Below, one piece after another: positions 1 to 9,227 of a stretch of 64,000 nucleotides of DNA. Both the position numbers and the translations under genes were made by a program. The notes under the pieces are model-generated. The model worked only from the letters and a program-made list of their open reading frames with translations, was not told the origin of the DNA and ran no database searches. Numbering within the stretch: the first letter of the stretch is position 1; each line of letters opens with the position of its first letter. This DNA is from Thalassobacterium sedimentorum (GTDB taxonomy: Bacteria; Verrucomicrobiota; Verrucomicrobiia; Opitutales; Coraliomargaritaceae): contig NZ_JARXIC010000017.1 of assembly GCF_031127905.1 (NCBI RefSeq), forward strand, positions 1 to 64,000, written 5' to 3'.

Positions 1-98
1 AAACTTTGTTTCGGGGAGCGATCGGCATCGCCCCGGTTCCTAGAACCGAGGTTACAAAAGATATATCTATTAGGACCAAACTTTTTTCGAATTGGTAT
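1..98. repeat. MITE-like dispersed repeat, copy 1 (cut by window edge)
   Basis: This is the reverse complement of the full-length copy at 12314-12462, with scattered mismatches. It ends at 89-98 in GAATTGGTAT, the 10-bp terminal inverted repeat of the family. It contains the family's internal hairpin sequence around CGGTTCCTAGAACCG. The other end lies outside the window. It interrupts the transposase fragment at 99-320. Confidence 0.75.
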
Positions 99-320
99 TA
101 GATTATAGTATTTTTGCAAGATCAGCACTTTGAACATCAAGATGCCATCCAGTGGCTTGCGCCCTCCCTTCGAACGATCCTTGAAGTTTAAATGCTCCTT
201 GAGCACTGACTTAAAGCATGACCAGTCAATGCTCTCGTTGAGTTCATCAAGAGCCGTTGGCCGCTGTTTCAACTTATTCACGCGATCAAGATATCCGAAC
301 GAACCTACTTCATTATGCAT
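99..320 (-). pseudogene. IS5-family transposase, N-terminal fragment
   Basis: Read on the minus strand from an ATG at 320, this gives 74 residues resembling the N-terminal domain of IS5-type DDE transposases, including the stretch GGRKPLDGILMFKVLILQKY followed by YNL. In the family the next residues should continue into the Leu-rich and catalytic regions. Here the sequence instead passes directly into the repeat at 1-98. The frame stays open through that repeat to the window edge, so a chimeric product is formally possible, but no catalytic DDE region can be seen. It is most likely a dead insertion-sequence remnant. The plus-strand ORF over the same bases is its antisense shadow. Confidence 0.72.
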
Positions 321-387
321 GACAGAATATATAGTAACGCAATAAAGACTAGACAATTAGAGTTTCAAATAGTTTTTAAATGCCCCC

Positions 388-437
388 ATACCAATTCTAA
401 GAATGCATGATCTCGTAGACAGTCCGAAAGGTAGCCT
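388..437. repeat. MITE-like dispersed repeat, copy 2 (partial)
   Basis: It starts with ATACCAATTC, the terminal inverted repeat of the family, and continues about 40 bases matching the reverse complement of 12422-12462, then stops. It has the same orientation as copy 1 and lies 289 bases beyond its end, on the other side of the transposase fragment. Confidence 0.65.
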
Positions 438-450
438 AATATCCTAACGG

Positions 451-1644
451 TTATTTGTTTTTAGCCTCTATCCAACGGCTCATGAATTCGGTGCTACGAT
501 GCTGATGATGACACAGCATCTGCCCAACGAAATTGCGCGCTCGTCGTGCTGTTTTTTGATCGTATGCCTGTAAAAGAATATCCATTAAACGAGGCTGCCA
601 ATAGGGTAGATAAAAACGCTCATTGCAGAGCAAATATTGCTCCTGTTGACAACTGGCCCACGCCTGCGAATCAAGGTTCAGCTTGATCGCGGCCTTAGCG
701 AAAGCAACCGCCTCATCCTGAGCTCCATTCGGGACCGCACAAATACCCTCCGCTGCGATCGCCGTCATCACTGTCGGTGTCCCCGACTGAAAGCCATCAA
801 ATACCTTCCCCTTCAAGCCGGCACCATAACGCAGCGGAGCAAGATTCACACGATACTCTGCCATCGTAGCGAGTGCATCAATGGCTCGACCTTTATAATG
901 AAAACCATCCTTAGGCGCGTGAAGCTCAGGACCATAACGCTCACCATATGAACCGTAAAAGTGTAACTCTGCAGCAGGTAGAGCCGTACGAATCAACGGC
1001 CAGATCGCCTGTCGACACCAGCGTAGCGCATCCACATTGGGTGCATGTAAGAAACTACCAATCATTATGAAGTTTGAACGAGCTTCAAAATTGGGCACAG
1101 GTCTGGATAATGATAATGCAAAAGGCCAATACCCAAGCTGATAATCAGCAACTGAAAATTCTTGGCTCAACAACTCCATTTCATACTCAGAGATCATCAA
1201 TGTCAGATCTGAGCGATAAATCGCCGCAATTTCGCGCAAAGCAGTTTCATTCCTAAGCTGTATGCTTTCGCCAGTTTTAAGTGCCCGCTCACGAGCCACA
1301 CGTAAACAATGTAAATCACTGGTATCCAAAACGCGCAAGGTATTAGGGCAACACCGGGCAACCCTCCAACCGAACTGTTCCTCCGTCATAAAACGGTCAA
1401 ATATCACCACATCAGGGGCCAAGGCCTGAATCCATGTATCGAAGCCAGCATCATTGACTGCGATACGATGTGCCTGAACCCCAAGCTGCTCAAGATCCAA
1501 AGCATGTGCCCCCGGCTGTGCGGCCGAAGCGAAATGCACCTGCCATCCCCCAAGCTGCAAGGCATTCATTAAATCCTGAGTGCGACGCCCAGCAGCGGTC
1601 GAACTAGGCTCCGGCCAAACTTTACCAACGATGAGACAGTCCAC
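451..1644 (-). CDS. Glycosyltransferase, GT-B fold, group 1/GT4-like
   Basis: This 397-residue protein looks like a cytoplasmic GT-B glycosyltransferase that moves a sugar from a nucleotide donor to a glycan or lipid acceptor. The N-terminal half has the usual opening (PEPSSTAAGRRTQDLMNAL) and an acceptor-side Rossmann region. The C-terminal half carries the donor-side pattern: IGSFLHAPNVDALRW, then LAPLRYGAGLKGKVFDGFQS and a GTPTVMT turn, as in the Glyco_trans_1_4 group. There is no signal peptide or membrane segment. It lies just downstream of pilT on the same strand with a 10-base gap, so the two may be co-transcribed. The acceptor cannot be told from sequence; cell-surface glycan synthesis is a guess. 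Confidence 0.75.
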   Translation of the reverse strand: MDCLIVGKVWPEPSSTAAGRRTQDLMNALQLGGWQVHFASAAQPGAHALDLEQLGVQAHRIAVNDAGFDTWIQALAPDVVIFDRFMTEEQFGWRVARCCPNTLRVLDTSDLHCLRVARERALKTGESIQLRNETALREIAAIYRSDLTLMISEYEMELLSQEFSVADYQLGYWPFALSLSRPVPNFEARSNFIMIGSFLHAPNVDALRWCRQAIWPLIRTALPAAELHFYGSYGERYGPELHAPKDGFHYKGRAIDALATMAEYRVNLAPLRYGAGLKGKVFDGFQSGTPTVMTAIAAEGICAVPNGAQDEAVAFAKAAIKLNLDSQAWASCQQEQYLLCNERFYLPYWQPRLMDILLQAYDQKTARRARNFVGQMLCHHQHRSTEFMSRWIEAKNK

Positions 1645-1654
1645 AATCTATGAT

Positions 1655-2755
1655 TTAGCGGACGATGCCGCCACTGCTGAGGAAAATTCCCTTCAAATTC
1701 ATTTCCAACTGACTCGGGTTCGGAGAATGACTCATAGCGTTCGCCTTAGTGACTTTCCCCTCTTTGACCAAACGATATAAATCCTGATTAAAGGTCTTCG
1801 AACCAGTATCCTCGCTGGCTTCAATTACTGCTTCGATTTTTGTAAAATCCCCATCAATAATGATCTTACGTGCCAGGGTATCGAGAATGAAAGACTCAGA
1901 CACTGGATAACGCCCGCCACCTTCAAGAGCGGGTAACAACTTTTGCGTGATTGTACCCAGCAGCGACGAAGCAATCTGTCGCTGCAAGGCAACCTTGCGC
2001 TCTTGCGGAAAAAACTCAAATAGACGCTGAATCGCCTGCTGTGCACTGGACGCATGCAAAGTGCCAAACACCAAGTGCCCGGTCTCCGCAGCTTGCAAAG
2101 CAGTTTCAAAAGTGGACTTATCCCGCATCTCACCCACCAGTATCACATCCGGATCCTGACGTAGTACGGCACGCATACCATCCGCAAAACTGGGACAATC
2201 AATGCCAACTTCACGCTGATTAATAATCGATTTGATATCGGTATATGTATACTCAATAGGGTCTTCGAGTGTCACGATGTGCTTATCAAAGTTCATATTG
2301 ATATAATTCACCATGGCTGCCAGCGTGGAACTCTTCCCCGACCCCGTCGCCCCACACAAGATCACAATGCCATTCTTCTCGCGACACAGTTTCGACAGGA
2401 CATCGCCATCAATATTCAACTCTGCAAAAGTCGGCGGATGGTCACTTACGTGACGCATCACAATACTCGGCAGACCACGCTGTAGAAATCCATTCACCCG
2501 AAAACGGCCAATATTCTCAACTCGATAAGAGTAGTCAACCTGTCGATCACTCGACCAATTACCAAAAAATTGCTCAGGCACACTCTGCTCGATGAACTCA
2601 CGGATGTCCTCAGGCGGAATGGGGTCCATCTCCACTGATTCCAAGCGGCCACTTAAACGTAAAAAAGCCGGCTTATTTGATTTGATATGTATATCACTGG
2701 CGCCATTTTCGACTGCGAGATTAAGAAGACCGTGAATTGTTTCGAGAACTGCCAT
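1655..2755 (-). CDS. pilT: Type IV pilus retraction ATPase PilT/PilU
   Basis: This 366-residue member of the secretion-ATPase family powers pilus retraction and twitching motility at the inner membrane. It has an N-terminal PAS-like region (GASDIHIKSNKPAFLRLSG), a Walker A GATGSGKSS at about 135-143, an acidic VTLEDPIEY box, a Walker B ILVGEMRD near 205-212 and the His box AAETGHLVFGTLH at 222-234. The length fits PilT or PilU (about 345-380). The C-terminal AIRNLIR-type motif of classical PilT is not seen, so a PilU-like paralogue is possible. A prepilin peptidase gene lies elsewhere in the window (36315-37259). It is transcribed divergently from dapA. Confidence 0.9.
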   Translation of the reverse strand: MAVLETIHGLLNLAVENGASDIHIKSNKPAFLRLSGRLESVEMDPIPPEDIREFIEQSVPEQFFGNWSSDRQVDYSYRVENIGRFRVNGFLQRGLPSIVMRHVSDHPPTFAELNIDGDVLSKLCREKNGIVILCGATGSGKSSTLAAMVNYINMNFDKHIVTLEDPIEYTYTDIKSIINQREVGIDCPSFADGMRAVLRQDPDVILVGEMRDKSTFETALQAAETGHLVFGTLHASSAQQAIQRLFEFFPQERKVALQRQIASSLLGTITQKLLPALEGGGRYPVSESFILDTLARKIIIDGDFTKIEAVIEASEDTGSKTFNQDLYRLVKEGKVTKANAMSHSPNPSQLEMNLKGIFLSSGGIVR

Positions 2756-2866
2756 ATTATTTTATCTGGTAGGGAATAATTTTTCTGTTGAATATACAGA
2801 ACCTTATGCACGTGCTAGAGTGAATCAGCCGCTTGCTGTCGATTTACATTATTTTTTGAAGCCTCT

Positions 2867-3763
2867 ATGAAGACAAATCAATTCTCAGGTGTTTTTACTG
2901 CACTCGCCACGCCTATGCTAGCGGGCAAGGTCGCTTATGCTGACTTGGAAAAACTCATCGCCCATCAACTCGCCGGTGGTATCGACGGACTGGTCTCCGT
3001 TGGCACGACTGGAGAGTCACCCACACTTGATCACGCTGAGCACATCGAAGTGATTCAGGCCACCGTGCAAGCGGCGGCAGGCAAGGTACCTGTATATGCG
3101 GGAACTGGCTCCAACTCAACCAGTGAAGCCGTCATGCTCACCCAACGTGCCGACAAAGCCGGCGCCGATGGTTTTCTAGTTGTGGCTCCCTATTATAACA
3201 AGCCAAGTCAGGCGGGTCTGCTACAGCATTTTAGCAAAATTGCTGAATCCACAGAGAAGCCCATCATTCTCTACTCAATTCCATCTCGCTGCGGCATTGA
3301 AATATCTGTCGATGTAACGGCACGCCTATATGAAAAATATCCTCATGTCTGCTGCATGAAAGCCGCTGAAGGCTCTTGTGACAAGGTCACCGAGTACGTG
3401 CGTGCCCTGGGACCGGACTACGCGGTGATGAGTGGTGACGATGCATTGACCCTCCCCTTCATGTCAGCAGGAGCCACCGGAGTGATCAGTGTCGCCTCTA
3501 ACCTAATCGTATCTCCACTGGTGGAAATGGTCAAAGCGGCGAACAAGAATGATTACATCAGCGCACGCGAAACTTTCCTAAAATACTATCCTTTCTTCAA
3601 AGCAATTTTTACAGAGCCCAACCCCGTGCCGATCAAGTATGCCCTCAAGCAAGCAGGCATCATCGAATCCGACGAAGTCCGACTCCCACTGAGCCAAATC
3701 ACCAATGAGACCTGCGCATTACTTCAACCTTTACTCGCCGAACTAGCTCTTCTCAACGCATAA
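2867..3763 (+). CDS. dapA: 4-hydroxy-tetrahydrodipicolinate synthase
   Basis: This enzyme condenses pyruvate with aspartate semialdehyde, the first committed step of diaminopimelate and lysine synthesis. The 298-residue length is typical of this TIM-barrel family. The pyruvate-binding GTTGESPTL motif, the tyrosine region VVAPYYNKPSQ and the Schiff-base lysine in CCMKAAEG are all present. The ATG at 2867 gives the usual start (FSGVFTALATPM). It lies 6 bases before dapB, so the two form a lysine/peptidoglycan operon. Confidence 0.96.
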   Translation: MKTNQFSGVFTALATPMLAGKVAYADLEKLIAHQLAGGIDGLVSVGTTGESPTLDHAEHIEVIQATVQAAAGKVPVYAGTGSNSTSEAVMLTQRADKAGADGFLVVAPYYNKPSQAGLLQHFSKIAESTEKPIILYSIPSRCGIEISVDVTARLYEKYPHVCCMKAAEGSCDKVTEYVRALGPDYAVMSGDDALTLPFMSAGATGVISVASNLIVSPLVEMVKAANKNDYISARETFLKYYPFFKAIFTEPNPVPIKYALKQAGIIESDEVRLPLSQITNETCALLQPLLAELALLNA

Positions 3764-3769
3764 ACAATC

Positions 3770-4507
3770 ATGCCACTCAAACTACTTCTAAACGGCTCAC
3801 GCGGACGCATGGGTATCGCCATCACCGCAGTTGCGAAAGATAACAACGCAGAAATCGCCGCTGCGTGCGACGCAGGCGACGACCCACGCTCAAACATCGA
3901 CGCCTGCGAAGCGATCATCGAATTCAGCTTTCACGAAGTCACTGCAGGCATCGCCCAGCTTGCGGTCGAAAAAAAACTGCCACTGGTCATCGGGACCACC
4001 GGACACACAGCGGAAGAAAAAGCACAGATCTTAGACACTGTCAGCGGCAAGATTCCCGTCGTCTGGGCAGGCAACTACTCTGTTGGCGTGAATACCCTCA
4101 ACTACTTAACACGCAAAGCAGCAGCCATTCTCGGCGAACAGTACGAACCCGAGGTATTGGAGATGCACCACCATCACAAAAAAGATGCCCCCAGCGGCAC
4201 CGCAGAACGACTCATCGAAATCCTTAAAGATAGCTACGCGCTCAACAACGATCAAGTCGTGCATGGGCGCGAAGGCTTGGTCGGTGCACGTCCTCGCAAG
4301 GAGATCGGCGTGCATGCCATTCGCGGTGGCGACATTGTAGGCGAGCACACGGTCTATTTCTGCGGCGACGGCGAGCGTATCGAGCTCACTCACCGCGCAA
4401 CAGATCGCAAAATCTTTGCCCAGGGCGCTGTTCGCGCAGCTCAGTGGGCAGTGGGCAAAGCTCCCGGAGTTTATAATATGGAAGATGTGCTGGGCCTGAA
4501 CGACTAG
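3770..4507 (+). CDS. dapB: 4-hydroxy-tetrahydrodipicolinate reductase
   Basis: This protein catalyses the NAD(P)H-dependent reduction that follows DapA in the diaminopimelate pathway. It has 245 residues, slightly shorter than E. coli DapB (273). The N-terminal Rossmann motif is NGSRGRMG, and the dinucleotide-site segment VIGTTGHT and catalytic EMHHHHKKDAPSGTA are intact. The Rossmann region is compact: few residues separate the GRMG loop and the VIGTTG strand, as in short DapB enzymes. It is cotranscribed with dapA. Confidence 0.96.
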   Translation: MPLKLLLNGSRGRMGIAITAVAKDNNAEIAAACDAGDDPRSNIDACEAIIEFSFHEVTAGIAQLAVEKKLPLVIGTTGHTAEEKAQILDTVSGKIPVVWAGNYSVGVNTLNYLTRKAAAILGEQYEPEVLEMHHHHKKDAPSGTAERLIEILKDSYALNNDQVVHGREGLVGARPRKEIGVHAIRGGDIVGEHTVYFCGDGERIELTHRATDRKIFAQGAVRAAQWAVGKAPGVYNMEDVLGLND

Positions 4508-4617
4508 CGCCGTTGGCGCAGAGATCCATGGCTCCCCCTTGAGTTGCAATACGAACAAATACACTATTCCCGGCCTCAAAGTTGGCGTTCAAAGTTGGGC
4601 GTTCAACCTTCAACATC

Positions 4618-5217
4618 ATGATCGCACGACTCAAAGGCACCCTACTTGAATCCACTCCACTGCTAGTCGTTCTAGAAGCAGGTGGTGTTGGCTACGAAGT
4701 TCACATCCCAATCACCACCGCAGAGAAATTGCCCAATATCGGTGGCGAATGCAGCCTATTTATTCACTGTGTCTACCGCGAAGACAGTGCTACACTGTAT
4801 GGCTTCGCCACACGTGAGGATAGAGACTTCTACCGCTTACTCATTGAAAAAGTATCCGGAATTGGCCCCAAGATTGGCATCAGTATGCTAAGCCGCATGT
4901 CCACCGACTTATTACGCAGTGCCATCGCCAGTTCTGACGTTGCACTGCTATCGAAGTGCCCCGGTATCGGTAAGAAAACAGCCGAACGACTAGTCATTGA
5001 ACTCAAAGATAAAGTTAGACTCGTGGCCTCTGCGACGTCAGCAGCAAGGGATGCCCCCATTGCAACAACAGAACCCAGCGCTTTTCAAGACGCCGTTGGC
5101 AGCTTAATGACCCTCGGTTATAAAGCCGCAGACGCCGATAAACTCGTGCGCAAAGCAGTTTCAAAGCTTGATAGCAATGCCACAACAGAAGCTCTGCTAA
5201 AAGAAGCACTCAAGTAA
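4618..5217 (+). CDS. ruvA: Holliday junction branch migration protein RuvA
   Basis: RuvA tetramers bind Holliday junctions and load the RuvB motor. The ATG at 4618 is chosen because RuvA proteins begin MIARLKG; an in-frame TTG at 4582 would add 12 residues with no family match. The 200-residue product has the N-terminal OB domain, two helix-hairpin-helix motifs (IEKVSGIGPKIG, LSKCPGIGKKTAERL) and a C-terminal RuvB-contact domain ending in EALLKEALK. ruvB is not next to it. Its 3' end is duplicated (see 5202-5247). A ruvX-type resolvase gene begins near the window's right end. Confidence 0.95.
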   Translation: MIARLKGTLLESTPLLVVLEAGGVGYEVHIPITTAEKLPNIGGECSLFIHCVYREDSATLYGFATREDRDFYRLLIEKVSGIGPKIGISMLSRMSTDLLRSAIASSDVALLSKCPGIGKKTAERLVIELKDKVRLVASATSAARDAPIATTEPSAFQDAVGSLMTLGYKAADADKLVRKAVSKLDSNATTEALLKEALK

Positions 5218-5247
5218 GCACAATAGAAGCACTCATGTAAGCACAAT
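5202..5247 (+). repeat. 23-bp tandem duplication over the ruvA stop codon
   Basis: The 23 bases 5202-5224, covering the last ruvA codons and the TAA, are repeated at 5225-5247 with a single mismatch (caag versus catg). The first copy already ends the gene, so the second is non-coding. It looks like a recent slippage event. Confidence 0.85.
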
Positions 5248-5378
5248 CAACAGCTGATTAGCTGCTCCGAAATTAGAATGCCCCCCGATATGATTTAAAA
5301 ATAATTTTTGCACGAATTGAGTGCCTCGCTCACTTTCGGTTCGCCAGCGAGGTCACAGGACTCACAGTAAGAACGACT

Positions 5379-6434
5379 GTGATGACACTTACGGCAAACT
5401 CATTTAAACGCAGGCTCGGGCTTTTTCTAATCATCGGGCTAGGCCTACTCTGCGTGGCGACTGTGAGCCTATGCATGGGGAGCATACATTTCACACTCCC
5501 GGAGGTCTTTAAGGCAATCCTTGGTAGCGACAGTATGCCTCCAGTACATCGCCAGATCATTCTAGACTTTCGCCTGCCCCAAATACTCACAGCATTACTT
5601 GCAGGTGCTGCACTCGGAACGGCTGGATTACTCATGCAAACAGTGTTCCGCAATCCGCTCGCAGACCCATTTGTGCTTGGTGTCAATTCAGGGGCCAGCC
5701 TCGGCGTTGCCATCGTATTGCTCGCAATTGGTCCGGTTGGCCTAAGCCTTACCGACGGTCTTGGCAACTCAGGACAAATGATTCTCATCCTGGCCTCCAG
5801 TGGAGGCGCCGCCCTCACCTTGTTTGTTGTCTTACTGCTCTCAAGACGGGTTGACATCATGTCGGTCTTAATCATCGGATTAATGATCAGCTACACAATC
5901 GGAGCACTCGTCAGTATACTGATGTTCTTCAGCATGGCTGAGCGCTTACAATCCTTTATTAATTGGTCATTCGGTGACTATGGAAATGTCAGCTGGGTAC
6001 AGATGCGATTCTTTGCTCCGGCTATTGTCGGCAGTATTGCGCTCACTTTACTATTCATCAAACCCTTGGACGCGCTGCTACTTGGTGAGCGTTATGCCGA
6101 AAGTATTGGTACCCGAGCGAAGCAGGTGCGTTTTTTTGTTCTACTCGGCGCTTCAGTCCTAGCAGGCACAGTTACAGGATTTTGTGGTCCGATCGGCTTT
6201 CTTGGAATCGCAGCGCCACATCTAAGTCGCTACCTATTTCAATCCAGTCAACACCACATACTTATCCCTGCTTCTATCCTGATAGGTGCGCTGCTCTCAG
6301 TATCAGCCGACTTTCTGGCGCGTGGACCTGGACTGGACTTCGTGCTACCCCTCAATGCGATTACCGCCTTGGTAGGAGCTCCGGTCATTATCATGGCACT
6401 GGTCAAACAACGTAAATTGAAACGCCTATTTTAA
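5379..6434 (+). CDS. FecCD/BtuC-family ABC transporter permease
   Basis: This 351-residue polytopic inner-membrane protein belongs to the family that imports iron-siderophores, haem or cobalamin. Family signatures are [21 protein letters not shown] near the N-terminus, [20 protein letters not shown] in the middle, and [18 protein letters not shown] in the coupling-helix region. About nine to ten hydrophobic segments are visible. GTG at 5379 and ATG at 5382 are adjacent candidate starts. It abuts the ATPase gene at 6435 with no gap. No substrate-binding protein is encoded nearby. The ligand is undetermined: corrinoid and ferric chelate are the two main options. Confidence 0.9.
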   Translation: MMTLTANSFKRRLGLFLIIGLGLLCVATVSLCMGSIHFTLPEVFKAILGSDSMPPVHRQIILDFRLPQILTALLAGAALGTAGLLMQTVFRNPLADPFVLGVNSGASLGVAIVLLAIGPVGLSLTDGLGNSGQMILILASSGGAALTLFVVLLLSRRVDIMSVLIIGLMISYTIGALVSILMFFSMAERLQSFINWSFGDYGNVSWVQMRFFAPAIVGSIALTLLFIKPLDALLLGERYAESIGTRAKQVRFFVLLGASVLAGTVTGFCGPIGFLGIAAPHLSRYLFQSSQHHILIPASILIGALLSVSADFLARGPGLDFVLPLNAITALVGAPVIIMALVKQRKLKRLF

Positions 6435-7469
6435 ATGAAATCAAAGGCACAACTTATCGCCCAAGAACTTAGTATTGGCTACTATCAAGGAAGCGAAGCC
6501 ACCACTGTGGCAGCCAGCCTCAACTGTTCTCTACGCGGAGGCGAGTTCGTCTGCCTCCTCGGCCCCAACGGCGCCGGCAAGTCGACTTTGATTCGAACAC
6601 TCGCAGGAATGCAAGCCCCGCTGGCTGGTGACTTAAACCTATCCGGCATCGCCTTGAAAAATATTTCCCCACGTGAGCGCGCCCGCGCCGTGAGCGTAGT
6701 GCTCACGGAAACTCTCGCCACGGGTATGATGGATGTTTACTCAATGGTGTCCCTAGGACGCCATCCCTACTCGGGCTGGTTTGGAGGCCTCTCTCAACGA
6801 GATCACGAACGCATAAAATGGGCACTCACAGCAGTCGGTGCACTGCCTCTGGCTCAGCGACAAGTCGCCGAATTGAGCGATGGTGAACGACAAAAAGTAT
6901 CTATTGCACGGGCCTTAGCTCAAGAAGCTAAATTGATGCTACTAGATGAGCCCACCGCCTTCCTGGATCTACCACGGCGTGTAGAGTTGATGTCGATCCT
7001 GCGCAATTTAGCGCAGCGTGAGAATTTAGCCTTACTCCTATCAACCCACGATCTAGACCTAGCGCTTCGCTTCGCCGATAGACTGTGGTTGATGACGCCA
7101 GCGGGGGAACTCATACAAGGAGCACCGGAAGCGCTCGCTCTGAATGGTCAATTTGCCCAGGTATTTGCAAATGACAACTTAGACTGGGATGCGGGATCAG
7201 GCAGTTTTCGCACCCACCCAATCGCCTGCCTGAACGTTTGGCTCGAAGGTGAAGGTTTAATACGCACCTGGACACAGCGCGCGCTGGAACGACTCGGATT
7301 TGGCATCGCGAAAGAACGCACTGAAGCTGTCTTTAGCCTCAGAGTTCATCCTCAATGTTGGGAAGTGACCTTTCAGGATGAAATGCAGACATTTTCCGAC
7401 ATTGAGTTACTGATCGAATGGATATGTACTCAAGACTGGCTCGAATCAAAGCCAGCGCTATGTGGCTAA
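6435..7469 (+). CDS. FecE/BtuD-type ABC transporter ATPase with C-terminal extension
   Basis: This is the ATP-hydrolysing partner of the permease encoded directly upstream. It has a Walker [10 protein letters not shown], a signature [15 protein letters not shown] with Asp in place of the first Gly (LSDGE, common in this subfamily), a Walker [14 protein letters not shown] and a switch His in STHDLDLAL. At 344 residues it is about 90 longer than ordinary FecE/BtuD proteins. The extra C-terminal part (from about residue 255, after SFRTHPIA) contains [20 protein letters not shown] and resembles no catalytic domain known to me. The last codons overlap the convergent gene at 7466 by 4 bases. Confidence 0.9.
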   Translation: MKSKAQLIAQELSIGYYQGSEATTVAASLNCSLRGGEFVCLLGPNGAGKSTLIRTLAGMQAPLAGDLNLSGIALKNISPRERARAVSVVLTETLATGMMDVYSMVSLGRHPYSGWFGGLSQRDHERIKWALTAVGALPLAQRQVAELSDGERQKVSIARALAQEAKLMLLDEPTAFLDLPRRVELMSILRNLAQRENLALLLSTHDLDLALRFADRLWLMTPAGELIQGAPEALALNGQFAQVFANDNLDWDAGSGSFRTHPIACLNVWLEGEGLIRTWTQRALERLGFGIAKERTEAVFSLRVHPQCWEVTFQDEMQTFSDIELLIEWICTQDWLESKPALCG

Positions 7470-9226
7470 GGATTTGCTGGCGTTATATTATACCGCCAAA
7501 ATTGTTGTTCACTTTCCAGAATGGGAACACGTAAACGCAACTCCTGTACGGCACCATCCTCACTGGGGAGGTCGATGCTCGACATCAATTCAGGTATCAC
7601 ATTCTGCCATGCGGTCGTATTTGAGAGCTCCGTGTTTGTTTCAACCTTCAGCTCAATTAAAGCACGCCGATCCACTTGCACAGTGAGCAGGTATGACTCA
7701 CCTGATGCATCGATTTCAAATCCATTTCGACGAACGGAATCCGCACGGTTCGGATCCGTGCCTGCAGCATATTCTGCTAGATCGCTGGCACCGTCCCGGT
7801 CACTATCAGAAGAACCATCTCCTACGAGGTTATGCAAGGCTTGCCATTCAACGAAATCAAGAGCTGCCAAACGATCTCCGTCGTTCACAACTTCAAAACG
7901 TATGCTGACATCCGTAGCGGGTGCATAGGTCACACCAGCGCTTTCACCACCGGTTTGGCTGGCACGCAGGGTAACTGTTCCAACTTCAGAACCACTGGAA
8001 AAAAGATGCGTCCATTCCGTCACTAGCGAATTTTCCGGCCCATCATCGATGTATAAACGAACTGGCATTCCACTGCTGGCATATGCATTCACTTGAACAT
8101 TCAAGGCTCCTACCAATTGATTTGCTAGAGGCATCATATAAATATGCTGTAACTCGTCCGCGACTGTAAAAGCGCGACTCACTGGTGTTGCGGCAGCATA
8201 AGTCGCATCCCCACTCTGCTCAGCCTTCACGACCACTGGCCCTAAGCCTGTCATCGTCAAAATAGAGCCAGCTAGTGTCGCATTTCCAGAGACAACTGTA
8301 TATACCACCGGCAAGCCACTACTTGCCGTCGCAGCCAATTCAAGTGTTCCCTTGGCTAACCGCTGATTCGCAATCTCAGGAAAATCAATACTCTGCACTA
8401 AACCAGCGGGATCAACTTGGTTAAATACCGCAACCGCATCTAGATCAAAACCAGCACTACCGACTGTCGGAAAGGGATCGTATAGTACAAATCCAGCACC
8501 AGTCGACGGATCTCGTAGAGCGGAAACCTGACTGCCATCCCCCACGACATCGACAATACGTACATACTGAATCTGATTAAAATCAACAAACTCGTAATTC
8601 GCCACTAAAGCATCGCTATAGGATATAGGAAAAATACTATCATCGTTCACTGCGGTCGTATAGGCCGCCTTAATTTCAGCTAAATCAAATGGAGTGCCAT
8701 AGCCTGCTCGATATTTTCCAGCAAAGCCATGCACCTTATTTGCATCGACGATGCCAAAGCCTCCCACCGCACTCGGCGTTTGAGAAAAATTGGGAAACCT
8801 GACAAAGTGGACTCCATCCGATGAGATTTCCACCCAGGCCAATTCTAAAAAACTATCACTAAAACTATTCTCAAATACAGCAAAGTCAGCTCCGCTACCG
8901 TCCATTATAGGCTGTTGAAATTCAAGCGTAATACTCCCCCCACGTCCCAGGCATACAATCTCATAGGATGTCCCCTGAGCCGCCCCCAGGCCTTTGGTGC
9001 TATCTTGCCAAACTGCATCCACATTCGTCCCTGGAGAATAATCGTAGACGCCAGTGGCCCACGCGACAATCGATACATCGTCTTTGGATACTGCGGTGGT
9101 TGTCTCTGTTCCAACAGCTCCAGGATAAGGATAATCTGGTGGAAAATCAAAAACAAGTGCATCAGCGTAGCCAGATGGAACGGCGACATACACCAGTAAG
9201 GCAAATATAAGATACAATTCTTTCAT
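7466..9226 (-). CDS. Secreted surface protein with Ig-like and TSP3-type repeats
   Basis: This is a large exported protein of unknown function, third gene of the 12136-to-7466 operon. The ATG at 9226 is preferred because it gives a clean signal peptide ([21 protein letters not shown]); an ATG at 9241 overlaps the TonB gene. Residues about 25-280 form a beta-rich domain with [20 protein letters not shown] and [10 protein letters not shown], a family often annotated as cell surface protein. About 290-470 hold Ig-like/MBG-type repeats. About 470-500 is a calcium-binding-like [19 protein letters not shown] repeat, and a beta-rich C-terminus follows. The operon context suggests it helps the TonB receptor capture ligand at the cell surface; this is an inference. 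Confidence 0.7.
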   Translation of the reverse strand: MKELYLIFALLVYVAVPSGYADALVFDFPPDYPYPGAVGTETTTAVSKDDVSIVAWATGVYDYSPGTNVDAVWQDSTKGLGAAQGTSYEIVCLGRGGSITLEFQQPIMDGSGADFAVFENSFSDSFLELAWVEISSDGVHFVRFPNFSQTPSAVGGFGIVDANKVHGFAGKYRAGYGTPFDLAEIKAAYTTAVNDDSIFPISYSDALVANYEFVDFNQIQYVRIVDVVGDGSQVSALRDPSTGAGFVLYDPFPTVGSAGFDLDAVAVFNQVDPAGLVQSIDFPEIANQRLAKGTLELAATASSGLPVVYTVVSGNATLAGSILTMTGLGPVVVKAEQSGDATYAAATPVSRAFTVADELQHIYMMPLANQLVGALNVQVNAYASSGMPVRLYIDDGPENSLVTEWTHLFSSGSEVGTVTLRASQTGGESAGVTYAPATDVSIRFEVVNDGDRLAALDFVEWQALHNLVGDGSSDSDRDGASDLAEYAAGTDPNRADSVRRNGFEIDASGESYLLTVQVDRRALIELKVETNTELSNTTAWQNVIPELMSSIDLPSEDGAVQELRLRVPILESEQQFWRYNITPANP

Positions 9227-9227
9227 A

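Noticed and set aside
130-345. Plus-strand ORF at the left end
   Set aside because: It is the antisense of the IS5-type transposase fragment, whose minus-strand reading has clear family resemblance.
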